Positions 22,636 to 30,190 of a stretch of DNA of 64,000 nt are shown here, one piece after another. Origin of the DNA: Hyphomonas sp. (lineage in GTDB: Bacteria; Pseudomonadota; Alphaproteobacteria; Caulobacterales; Hyphomonadaceae); assembly GCF_017792385.1 (NCBI RefSeq), contig NZ_CP051230.1:1364001-1428000 (forward strand), read 5' to 3'. A program made the position numbers and the translations under genes. The first letter of the stretch is position 1; each line of letters starts with the position of its first letter. Under the pieces are notes generated by a model. It made no database searches. It was not told the DNA's origin and saw nothing but the letters and a program-made list of their open reading frames with translations.

Positions 22636-23397
22636 CTAGCGGGCCAGCCAGCCGCCATCCACGGGCAGCGTTATACCCTGAACATAGTCCGATGCGCGCG
22701 AAGAGAGGAAGACCACAGCGCCGCCGAGATCGGAGGGGTCGCCCCAGCGTCCGGACGGGATACGGCCAAGTATTTCGCGATTACGCGTTTCGTCTGCCTG
22801 CAGCGCCGCTGTATTGTTCGTGGCGAAATAGCCGGGAGCGATGGCATTCACATTGATCCCGTGTTTCGCCCATTCATTGGCGAGAATCTTGGTCAGGCCG
22901 GCCACGCCGCTCTTGGAGGCTGTATAGGACGGAACGCGGATCCCACCCTGAAAACTCAGCATACTGGCAATGTTGATGATCTTGCCGCCGCGCTGGCCTG
23001 CAATCATGTCCCGGGCCACAGCCTGGCTGAGAAAGAACAGCGTGCGCAGATTCACATTCATCACGCTGTCCCATTCCTCTGGTGTGAAGTCTATGGAGTC
23101 GTTGCGTTTGATGATGCCGGCATTGTTCACGAGAATGTCGACCGAGCCGAGGGCCGACTTCGCATCGGCGACAATCTCTGTCACATGGTCTGCGCTTCCA
23201 AGGTCTGCCGTGATGACATGTGCCTTGCGGCCAAGGGCTTCGATCTTGCGGACGGTGTCGTCCGGTTGGGACCGGCCCACCAGGGCCAGGTCGGCCCCGG
23301 CTTCTGCAAGGGCAACAGCCATGCCCTGACCCAGGCCGGTATTGGCCCCGGTCACGAGGGCGCACTTGCCTTCTAGGCTGAATGGATTCTGGCTCAT
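22636..23397 (-). CDS. kduD: 2-dehydro-3-deoxy-D-gluconate 5-dehydrogenase (SDR)
   Basis: A 253-residue short-chain dehydrogenase: TGANTGLGQG nucleotide motif (about 16-25), NNAG (91-94), Ser145, Tyr158 and Lys162 in the YxxxK triad, and the KduD-like ending SDYVQGITLPVDGGWLAR. It reduces DKII (3-deoxy-D-glycero-2,5-hexodiulosonate) to KDG. The gene follows the DhuI-like isomerase and precedes kdgK, so three consecutive steps of unsaturated uronate breakdown are encoded in a row. Confidence 0.88.
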   Translation of the reverse strand: MSQNPFSLEGKCALVTGANTGLGQGMAVALAEAGADLALVGRSQPDDTVRKIEALGRKAHVITADLGSADHVTEIVADAKSALGSVDILVNNAGIIKRNDSIDFTPEEWDSVMNVNLRTLFFLSQAVARDMIAGQRGGKIINIASMLSFQGGIRVPSYTASKSGVAGLTKILANEWAKHGINVNAIAPGYFATNNTAALQADETRNREILGRIPSGRWGDPSDLGGAVVFLSSRASDYVQGITLPVDGGWLAR

Positions 23398-23444
23398 ACG
23401 GTCCTCCCCGGGCCGATTGTTCTTTCAGGTCTGAGGTATCTGCC

Positions 23445-24086
23445 TCAGGATGCGAGCACGCCCTTGATATAGTCGGCGATGGTCTGGTCTTCTGCATTCG
23501 CGAAGAAGTACTCCTGAAAGCGTTCGCCGGAAACGGCAGCCTTCAGCAGATCCTGATCGACAGATTTAAGGACGGTCAGCATGTCATGGTGCGAGGCAGC
23601 CTTCATTTCACTGAAGATGTTGCGATTCTTAGCCATGATGGCGGCGCGCTCTTTCGGGTAGCCGACCCCGCGCTCGACTTCGAACAGCTTGCGGTAGCAG
23701 TCCTGCAGGTTCAGTTCAGCCGCCCAGCCGAAGCCCTTGGCGTAGGGCATGGAAATGGCATTGCCGTCATTGATCTGGCCGAACAGGAAGGCGTCGGTCG
23801 GATCGATCACGAGACCGCAGATCACGCCGGGCATGGCGTTGCAGCCCAGCATGGAGCCCATGCCCGTGCCACATCCCGTCACGACGAAGTCGGCGGCTTT
23901 CGAATTCAGCAGGATGCCCGCCAGAAGTCCGTTCATGACATAGGTCAGCTGGGCATCATCCTCCGGGCCGTACATGCCATAATGGAAGAGGGAGTGCCCA
24001 AGCGGCTCGACGACCGTCTTCAGCGCATCATGGACAATGCTGCTCTTGGCTGCCTGGCTGTTTTCAATGATCAGTGCGATCTTCAT
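23445..24086 (-). CDS. RpiB/LacAB-fold sugar isomerase, probably DhuI-type
   Basis: 213 residues. The N-terminal half is RpiB-like (MKIALIIENSQAAK; VVTGCGTGMGSMLG with Cys72). The longer C-terminal half contains two additional helices not present in plain RpiB. Proteins of this type, called DhuI in streptococci, isomerise 4-deoxy-L-threo-5-hexosulose uronate (DKI) to DKII and replace KduI, to which they are unrelated. Here it directly precedes kduD and kdgK, and no kduI is present in the window, so that role is the best inference. It is the first gene of the operon, with an operator at 24201-24217. A sugar-phosphate isomerase cannot be excluded. Confidence 0.72.
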   Translation of the reverse strand: MKIALIIENSQAAKSSIVHDALKTVVEPLGHSLFHYGMYGPEDDAQLTYVMNGLLAGILLNSKAADFVVTGCGTGMGSMLGCNAMPGVICGLVIDPTDAFLFGQINDGNAISMPYAKGFGWAAELNLQDCYRKLFEVERGVGYPKERAAIMAKNRNIFSEMKAASHHDMLTVLKSVDQDLLKAAVSGERFQEYFFANAEDQTIADYIKGVLAS

Positions 24087-24200
24087 GGGGACGTCCTTTC
24101 AAGACCTCGGATTCTGTGCCGTTGTGGGCATCGGATGTGTGCTGCAACTCTGGCCGGGCCGGCCTGCCTGGGGGGGCTGAGGGCGCGAAGCAGCCTGCAT

Positions 24201-24217
24201 ATGGTAACCGGTGTCAT
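24201..24217. promoter_or_regulatory. LacI-type operator upstream of the dhuI-kduD-kdgK operon
   Basis: ATGGTAACCGGTGTCAT, identical over 17 bases to the site before the TRAP operon. It is about 115 bases upstream of the isomerase start and just beyond the 3' end of lacI2. Confidence 0.75.
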
Positions 24218-24260
24218 AACACTTGCGTCCGTGGCTGACAACCATTGTGCCGGGCAGGAC

Positions 24261-25310
24261 TCAGAGGGATTTCGTCGATTCCCGAACTACAAGTTCCAGC
24301 TGGAAAGACTGCATCTCCGTGATGGATTCGGACCCCGACCCCCGCTTGACCAGAAGATCTGCGGCGGCGCGCCCAACCTCCCGGATGGGCGAGCGGACCG
24401 TAGTCAGCGGCGGCCAGATGCGCGCTGAAATCGGTGTGTCGTCGAAACCGACAATCGAGAGGTCTTCCGGGATCCGCAGTCCGGCCTTGCGCGCTGCGAC
24501 ATACACACCAACCGCCATTTCGTCATTGCCCGCGAAAATGGCAGTGGGTCTGTCCGGCCGGTTGAGCAGGCGGGTCGCGCTGGTGACGCCTGAGTCGAAC
24601 GTGTAGGCACCCTCCACGGTCAGTTCAGGCGCAAGTTCCAGCCCGTAGCCTTCCAATCCGCGCTTGAAACCGGACAGGCGCTCATGCGCCGAACGGAAGG
24701 TTTTCGGACCATGTATGTGCCCGATCCGCTTGTGGCCCAGCTGGGCCAGGTGCGCGGCAGCCATCTCGGCCCCCTGGGCATCATGGGTGCGAATGCTGCG
24801 CGACGGTATGTCCAGTTCAAGCGACGCGATGCGGACATAGTCGCATTCTTCCTCGCGCAGCATTTCTGCCAGGGTTTCGTCCTCGGAAACCGAGGGCGTG
24901 AGGATGATGCCGTGCGGCTTGTGCTGAAGGATGAAGGAGCGGACCCGTTCGCGATAATTGTCCTCGCCCCGGTCGCAAGGCCTCAGCACCAGTTGAAAGG
25001 ATGTGTCGCCCAGCGTGTCGAGAATTCCACGCTGCATGTTCACCACATATTGCGGGCTCGGATTGTCATAGACCAGCCCGATCAGGAAGGATCGCCGGAA
25101 CGCGAGCGCGCGGGCCTGCGGGTTGGGCGTGAAGCCGGTCTCGGCAATGATCTGCTTGACCTTCTTCCGGGTTTCCTCCCGTACGAGCGGCGACTCATTG
25201 ATCACACGCGACACGGTCTTTTTGGAGACCTCCGCCATGCGCGCAATGTCGATTATGGTCACCTGCGCCCGGTCTCGTCCCGGCTTCGGCTCATGTTCGT
25301 CGTCACTCAT
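24261..25310 (-). CDS. LacI-family regulator of the uronate regulon (second)
   Basis: 349 residues. A short polar leader precedes the helix-turn-helix TIIDIARMAEVSKKTVSRVI (about 18-38) and hinge region. The effector domain has FLIGLVYDNPSPQYVVNMQRGI and IVGFDDTPISARIWPPLTTV. Placed between the pectate-lyase gene and the dhuI operon, it is the most likely protein to bind the ACCGGTKTC sites at 19441, 24201, 26840 and 33005. The inducer is unknown; KDG or DKII would be typical. No operator of the same type was seen directly in front of this gene. Confidence 0.9.
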   Translation of the reverse strand: MSDDEHEPKPGRDRAQVTIIDIARMAEVSKKTVSRVINESPLVREETRKKVKQIIAETGFTPNPQARALAFRRSFLIGLVYDNPSPQYVVNMQRGILDTLGDTSFQLVLRPCDRGEDNYRERVRSFILQHKPHGIILTPSVSEDETLAEMLREEECDYVRIASLELDIPSRSIRTHDAQGAEMAAAHLAQLGHKRIGHIHGPKTFRSAHERLSGFKRGLEGYGLELAPELTVEGAYTFDSGVTSATRLLNRPDRPTAIFAGNDEMAVGVYVAARKAGLRIPEDLSIVGFDDTPISARIWPPLTTVRSPIREVGRAAADLLVKRGSGSESITEMQSFQLELVVRESTKSL

Positions 25311-25360
25311 ATGAACGCCTTACTGTCTCACGTTTCTTTTTGACGTGATTTGAAGGCGCT

Positions 25361-26746
25361 TCAAGTCCCCTTCGCTTTCAGCCCGGAGTCGAGGGCCTCT
25401 TCTGAAACAGGTTGCATCGTTTCGAGATCCCATTGAGACGGATCGAACACGCGGTGCGTCGGCTCGACCGCGGGATACCCGCCGACCTGGTCCTGGCTGT
25501 CGATAATCTCTCCTCGGCCTTCCGCGGTGTCGGCCAGAATGCGAACATCCACCGCGTCGCGATCCCATGGCCGCGCGCCGGCATTTTTCAGCACGTAGGG
25601 TTCAACCTCCGAGGCGTCGAGAATCGGCAATCCTGTAATGATATCTGAAGGGCCAGTCGTGTCGACGGTGGCCGATGCAGCGGTAGTGTATTGGCCGAGT
25701 GCCGGCAGGGGGCTGCCCCATTTGTCGATGGCGAGATTGTCCCGGGCATGAAGGTCGAGACTTCCATCGCCGCCGATCATGAGCAGCGGCAGACCGTCAC
25801 TGGTCGACGGACCCGCCCGCATGACATTGCCCACCAGATCCATGTGCCCAGCCTGTGCGGGAACATCGCCCCATTCGAGTCCTTGCAGATTGTAGTGAAT
25901 GGCGCGCTGGCCGGGATTGTAGATGAAATTGTTCACGATCGCGCCGCGCACGCCGCCTTTGAACAGGGGGCTTCGTTCGAAATTATGGGCATACAAATTG
26001 CCGTAAATCAGGATGCCGCTCACATTGTCGTGGATCAGGGATCCCTTGGAGTGCTCGCCCTTGGCATGTGTCGAATGCGACAGGCCTTCAGCAATGATGT
26101 TGTTTGTGTAGGCGATTGACTGGGACGTTCCGGCGCGCCATGCGTCCGGCGTGTCACCCGTAAAACGCGGGCCGGAGGCCGACAGGTTTTCATCCGTCGC
26201 CCAACTCAGGGAACAGTGGTCGACAATGACATTGTGGGCAGAGATGGTGGTGATGGCGTCGATATCACGTCCGCTGCGATAGGCCTCGCCGAGATCGCCG
26301 GGGCGGACGCGCAGATGCTGAACAATGATGTCATGGCCTGTAATCACCATGCCACCGCGGATCAGAGTGATTCCGGGGGAGGGGGCCGTTTGGCCGGCAA
26401 TGGTGACATTGGACGTTGCAAGGCGAAGATTTTCTCCGTTCAGGTCAATCACGCCGCCGACTTCAAACACGATGATCTTCGGGCCTTGCACATCCAGCGC
26501 TGCGCGCAGGCTGCCCGGGCCACCGGATGCCAGGCTGGTCACCCTCACAATCTGGCCGCCCGCGCCGCCGCGCGTCATGGAGGCCGGGCCGAGCGGTCCC
26601 ATCCAGGGGGCCTCGGCAGGTGCCGTGCTCGCAGACGGGCCGGGCGTTGTCATTCCCGGTTGCTGCGCGGTTGCGCATCCGCTCAGTGTTAGGACAGCGG
26701 CAGCTGCCAGCGATTTCAGCACGCTGCTGTGAACATGATTTGTCAT
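25361..26746 (-). CDS. PL1-family pectate lyase-like lipoprotein
   Basis: 461 residues. The lipoprotein signal ends LTLSGCATAQ (Cys24), followed by a Pro/Ser/Ala linker. The right-handed beta-helix then carries GSLRAALDVQGPKIIVFEVGG, NVTIAGQTAPSPGI, HCSLSWATDENLS and NNFIYNPGQRAIHYN, the pattern of PL1 proteins of the pectate lyase superfamily. The enzyme would cleave polygalacturonate by beta-elimination, giving unsaturated ends. Lipid anchoring suggests display at the outer membrane beside the TonB receptor. It is divergent from the FAH-type hydratase, with one operator (26840-26853) between them. GAGGAAAAC precedes ATG 26746. Confidence 0.85.
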   Translation of the reverse strand: MTNHVHSSVLKSLAAAAVLTLSGCATAQQPGMTTPGPSASTAPAEAPWMGPLGPASMTRGGAGGQIVRVTSLASGGPGSLRAALDVQGPKIIVFEVGGVIDLNGENLRLATSNVTIAGQTAPSPGITLIRGGMVITGHDIIVQHLRVRPGDLGEAYRSGRDIDAITTISAHNVIVDHCSLSWATDENLSASGPRFTGDTPDAWRAGTSQSIAYTNNIIAEGLSHSTHAKGEHSKGSLIHDNVSGILIYGNLYAHNFERSPLFKGGVRGAIVNNFIYNPGQRAIHYNLQGLEWGDVPAQAGHMDLVGNVMRAGPSTSDGLPLLMIGGDGSLDLHARDNLAIDKWGSPLPALGQYTTAASATVDTTGPSDIITGLPILDASEVEPYVLKNAGARPWDRDAVDVRILADTAEGRGEIIDSQDQVGGYPAVEPTHRVFDPSQWDLETMQPVSEEALDSGLKAKGT

Positions 26747-26839
26747 GACGTTTTCCTCGCATGTCTTCCGGAGTTTGCCGACTCTTCAGCCTGACGAGAC
26801 TGGTCCGGACGACTTTTTATCATTATGGAGGTTTGAAAA

Positions 26840-26853
26840 TGACACCGGTTTCC
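26840..26853. promoter_or_regulatory. LacI-type operator in the pectate lyase/hydratase divergent promoter
   Basis: TGACACCGGTTTCC fits TGnnAnCGnTnnCA except for the last base. It is 41 bases from the hydratase start and 94 from the lyase start, so a single site could control both directions. Confidence 0.7.
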
Positions 26854-26893
26854 TATAGTGTCCACCCCAAGACATACAGGCCGAGGAAAAAGC

Positions 26894-27703
26894 GTGAGCG
26901 TACTTGAAAACATAGCAAAAAAATTCGTTCAGGCGCGGCGTTCGGCCGAACCCATGGCTGAATATCCGGGGCCGCTTCCGCAATCCCTTGCAGAGGCATA
27001 TGCCATTCAGGATGCGGCGATTGCCCTGTGGCCGGATGAAATTGCCGGCTGGAAGGTCGGACGAATCAATGGGAGCGATATCGAGCGGTTTGGTACAGAC
27101 CGGCTCGCGGGACCGATCTTCACGTCCCAAGTCAGCCGACAAGGTGATTCCGTCGCAAACTGTCCGGTCTATGCAGACGGGTTCGCGGCGGTTGAAGGCG
27201 AGTGTGTGGTGATGGTCGCGCAGGATGCAGATCCAGAGAAAACGAATTACACGACCAGCGAAGCAATTGATCTGATCGCCAGCATCCATGCGGGTGTCGA
27301 GATTGCGAGCAGTCCGTTTTCCGGCATCAATGACCATGGTCCGCTGGTGACGATATCCGACTTTGGAAACAATTGCGGGCTGATCATCGGTGACATCCTG
27401 CCGGAATGGACGACGCTGGATTTCACGAACTGGCCGTTCGAGACGCTGATAGACGGAGAATGTGTAGGGGCGGCCGATGCGTCCGGAATTCCCGGCGGGC
27501 CTGTCGAATCGTTCCGGTTCATGCTGGAGAATGCTGCGCAGAGAGGCCTGCCCCTGAAGAAGGGAATGGCGATTTCCACCGGTGCTGTCACCGGTGTTCA
27601 TGTCGCATCGGTCAGCCAGTTTTCTACGGTGCGCGCGCGTGGGGTACGGGATATTCCGCTGAAACTTGTTCCGACCGGAGAGCTGGCGAATTCCTCTGTC
27701 TGA
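26894..27703 (+). CDS. 2-keto-4-pentenoate hydratase-like protein (FAH/MhpD family)
   Basis: 269 residues. Recognisable MhpD-like features: an N-terminal helix pair with LAEAYAIQDA, then AGWKVGRIN, GPIFTSQV, the metal-site region VEGECVVMVAQD (Glu-x-Glu), VEIASS, a conserved SDFGNNCGLIIG, and a C-terminal ISTGAVTGVH. GTG 26894 follows GAGGAAAA; the earlier in-frame start lies in the promoter. Relatives hydrate or dehydrate 2-oxo acids in aromatic and sugar-acid pathways. Its sharing of an operator with the pectate lyase argues for a role in uronate breakdown, perhaps on a 2-keto-3-deoxy acid, but the reaction is unknown. Confidence 0.78.
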   Translation: MSVLENIAKKFVQARRSAEPMAEYPGPLPQSLAEAYAIQDAAIALWPDEIAGWKVGRINGSDIERFGTDRLAGPIFTSQVSRQGDSVANCPVYADGFAAVEGECVVMVAQDADPEKTNYTTSEAIDLIASIHAGVEIASSPFSGINDHGPLVTISDFGNNCGLIIGDILPEWTTLDFTNWPFETLIDGECVGAADASGIPGGPVESFRFMLENAAQRGLPLKKGMAISTGAVTGVHVASVSQFSTVRARGVRDIPLKLVPTGELANSSV

Positions 27704-27731
27704 GGTCGCCTTGGCCCCCGGGGGGGGCAGC

Positions 27732-28250
27732 TTAGTGTCTCACGGTCATGGGATTGCGTGCAGAATCCGTACAGGCTTCCTCGTGGTCCGATATTGTGTA
27801 GACCATGATCGGAGACGATTTGTATTTGTAGATACCAGGTAGATACTGGTACTTCAGCTCTTCTTTCGATATTTTCACGATACGGATGTACTGGCCGCCA
27901 TTGATGGTGATCACCTTTTTTGGGTGATTGTCGAAATGTTGCGGCAAGATGATGAGCTTGCAGGTTTCGCCCTTCGCGCAGGAAGTAAGATGATTGCGGG
28001 CGTCCGGACGACTGGCATCCTTGTGGCCGATAATACCCGTCTTGTATGGGATCAACAGGGACTTGTCATGGCCATTGAAGGTCGAGTAGCTGATTGCGTA
28101 TGCGCCGCAATTCTTGACGTGAAAATGGGTTTTCGCGTTCGCAGGCAGTTGGAATGCCGCCATCCCGGCAAATGTGGCAGCGACCAGGCGGCCAAACCCT
28201 TTGAGGCGCTTTCTGCCTGGCAGCGGCAGGAGAGCGAGTGACTTTTCCAT
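27732..28250 (-). CDS. secreted four-cysteine protein, paralogue A of three
   Basis: 172 residues: a long basic leader with a hydrophobic segment ending LPANA, then a mature domain of about 130 residues. Shared with the next two genes: F-x-VKNC at the mature N-terminus, an NG..PY segment, C-x(5)-CK, F-x(4)-KKVI, Y-x-RI, and VYTIS-x-x-EE-x-C-x-D near the end. The four invariant cysteines suggest two disulphides in the periplasm or outside. No known family recognised. It is the most diverged copy and has the longest N-terminus, so the true start may be internal. It converges with the hydratase gene. Confidence 0.7.
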   Translation of the reverse strand: MEKSLALLPLPGRKRLKGFGRLVAATFAGMAAFQLPANAKTHFHVKNCGAYAISYSTFNGHDKSLLIPYKTGIIGHKDASRPDARNHLTSCAKGETCKLIILPQHFDNHPKKVITINGGQYIRIVKISKEELKYQYLPGIYKYKSSPIMVYTISDHEEACTDSARNPMTVRH

Positions 28251-28277
28251 CTCGACGTCACCGGGTTTTAAAAATGG

Positions 28278-28748
28278 CTATCGCTTCGCTTCCTTGGGGT
28301 CGTTCAGATGGTCTTTGCAATGCTCTTCCTTGTCCGAGATCGTGTAGACGATGATGGGCGAGCTCAGATTGGAGACATTGCCCCAGATATCTTCAAAACG
28401 CCGCACACCTTCCTTGACCTCTGCAATTCGCATGTAGTGGTGAGCCTGGACCTTGATCACTTTCTTGGGTTGATCCTCAAAGCCGTTCGGCTCCATCCGC
28501 AGCTTGCAGAACTGCCCTGTATGGCAAACCAGCTTTCTGTAGTTGGCGTCGTCACTTACGGAGTTCTTTGCGCCCAGGGCCCCATCCTCATAAGGGATGG
28601 ATTCGAGACCGTCGCTTCCATTGTAGGTCTCATAGTCGATTTTCGTATCAGAACAATTCTTTACCCTGAAGGGTACGTCGGCCTGGCAAGTCATGGCAGA
28701 ACCGAGGACGAAGGTTGCGCTGGTGATTGAGAGAAGTTTCCACGGCAT
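28278..28748 (-). CDS. secreted four-cysteine protein, paralogue B of three
   Basis: 156 residues with a clear signal peptide (MPWKLLSITSATFVLGSAM, cleavage near CQA). The mature domain begins DVPFRVKNCSD and contains YNGSDGLESIPY, CHTGQFCKL, DQPKKVIKV, HYMRIA and VYTISDKEEHCKD. The order and spacing of the four conserved cysteines match paralogues A and C. It lies 27 bases upstream of A on the same strand. Function unknown. Confidence 0.72.
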   Translation of the reverse strand: MPWKLLSITSATFVLGSAMTCQADVPFRVKNCSDTKIDYETYNGSDGLESIPYEDGALGAKNSVSDDANYRKLVCHTGQFCKLRMEPNGFEDQPKKVIKVQAHHYMRIAEVKEGVRRFEDIWGNVSNLSSPIIVYTISDKEEHCKDHLNDPKEAKR

Positions 28749-28973
28749 TACGATGAGTCTCCTGCGTGTCTGTAAGGGGCGGGCGTGGGATAGCTTCGCG
28801 ACCGAGCCGACTCCGGATCGTGGTCAAAGTGGGGGTTCGGTACCTGTAGAAGCAATGATGCTTGGTGTATTCCAGGTCTTCGCCTCTGCCTGACCGTGGA
28901 CGCCGAACTTGAAGCGTGTTGACCGGCGGTGAAAACATCTCGGCGCAGACTTCTGAAGAGGTATGAAGATCGC

Positions 28974-29438
28974 TTACGGATAGTTCAGGACCTTCGCATT
29001 CTCTATGGGATCGCTGCAGCTCTCCTCATGTGGCGAGATGGTATATGTGACGATCGGAGCAGACTCGTATACTTTCTTGTTGTCATCGTCATTGTACTCG
29101 ATCAAGCGGGACTCAATCCGTGCCAGCCTGAGATAGTGCTCCGCTTCGACGCTCACGACCTTGTCGAGCTGTTTGTCGAATTCGTCCGGGCGCAGTTTGA
29201 TCTTGCACTTTTCGCCGAAGTGACAGGCTGTCTTCCTCACGCTGGCATCCTTGGCGTCTTCGTCCATGCGCTTGAAGTCACCATGCTTGTAGGGTGAGAG
29301 CATCAGCCAGTCATCGCCATTGTAGGTCCAGAAGTGAACCGGGTACTCGCTGCAGTTCTTTACGCGAAAATGCACGTCAGCGGCGGCAATGGGCGCGGTG
29401 ACAATGGCTGCGAGGATTGTGGTCGCCAGAATCTTCAA
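28974..29438 (-). CDS. secreted four-cysteine protein, paralogue C of three
   Basis: 154 residues: signal peptide MKILATTILAAIVTAPIAAA, then DVHFRVKNCSEYPVHFWTYNG, CHFGEKCKIKL, FDKQLDKVVSV, HYLRLARIE and TYTISPHEESCSD. The mature sequence is rich in Asp, Glu, Lys and His. It is closest to B, separated from it by 225 bases in which no gene was recognised. The three copies look like an old tandem duplication. A domain of about 120 residues with strands around two disulphides is plausible, but no fold can be assigned from sequence alone. Confidence 0.72.
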   Translation of the reverse strand: MKILATTILAAIVTAPIAAADVHFRVKNCSEYPVHFWTYNGDDWLMLSPYKHGDFKRMDEDAKDASVRKTACHFGEKCKIKLRPDEFDKQLDKVVSVEAEHYLRLARIESRLIEYNDDDNKKVYESAPIVTYTISPHEESCSDPIENAKVLNYP

Positions 29439-30079
29439 TTTACGCTCCTGTTCGGTGGCGCCATGACTTGCTCAGTACAGGCGCACAAGTTCTGTTCGAT
29501 CTACATCGACAGAGCCATGCTGGAGGCCCGACCTTAATGGGGTGTTACCAAGGGTAGGCGCATTCGCCCGGTAAGGTTGCACCAGCATCTCATCCATTCA
29601 CCTGGCTGGGTGGGGCTCGCTGCCGGGCGTGGGGAACCGGCGTGGAGTCAACAGCGAAGCCAACGAATTCCTTCCGTCTGAATCGCTTTTGATGCGAGCC
29701 CCGCCGCTGTCCTATTGCAGACCGGCACGCTCCGAAAGCCCCTGAGACGTGGGAGACACGACCCGTTTCGTGGTCCGCTTCAAACGCCGTGGGCGGATGA
29801 AACTGTGCCAGGCGGCGCAGTGGAAAACTGGCTCAGCGAGCGGTGAACAATCCTGATCGTTGGCATAATATTGCGGTGAAACGGGCGAAATGCGGATGGA
29901 CTCCCAACATTGACCTTGTCGCAATCTGCGAGGGAGACCGTCGCATCAGTCTGGTGGCCTTCGGGCATATGGCGCAGAAACCAGAGGAGATGAGACACCC
30001 AGGTCCATTCAGGCGCGAGTCCCGAGACCGGATTGAGTAGAGAACTGAAGATAAAGCGCCTCTTCCATTCGGGACCGCG
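29439..30079. other. 640-base stretch without a supported gene
   Basis: Three short overlapping frames exist (about 29712-29924 and 29780-30130 minus, 29843-30040 plus). None has a ribosome binding site, family motif or sensible composition. No tRNA-like fold, insertion-sequence ends or operator of the ACCGGTKTC type was seen. It may be a decayed gene or an unrecognised RNA; nothing can be supported. Confidence 0.3.
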
Positions 30080-30112
30080 AAAAAAGCCCCGGAGACCTTG
30101 GGTCGCCGGGGC
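30080..30112 (-). terminator. hairpin terminator downstream of the TonB receptor gene
   Basis: Read on the minus strand: a stem GCCCCGG / CCGGGGC with a 13-base interior that can extend the pairing, followed by six T (plus-strand A-run 30080-30085). It lies about 80 bases beyond the stop of the receptor gene. Confidence 0.75.
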
Positions 30113-30190
30113 CATTCGAGGATCGCGCACTGGGAGGAACGCAATTTCATAATCGGACCGGGCGCGGTGGCCCGGTCCGGGGAGGCTGGA

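Noticed and set aside
27713..27728. GCCCCC-GGGGGG run after the hydratase as a terminator
   Set aside because: No loop and no T-tract; probably a simple G-run.
29712..30130. Small genes in the gap before the TonB receptor
   Set aside because: Three overlapping short frames on both strands without start signals or motifs.
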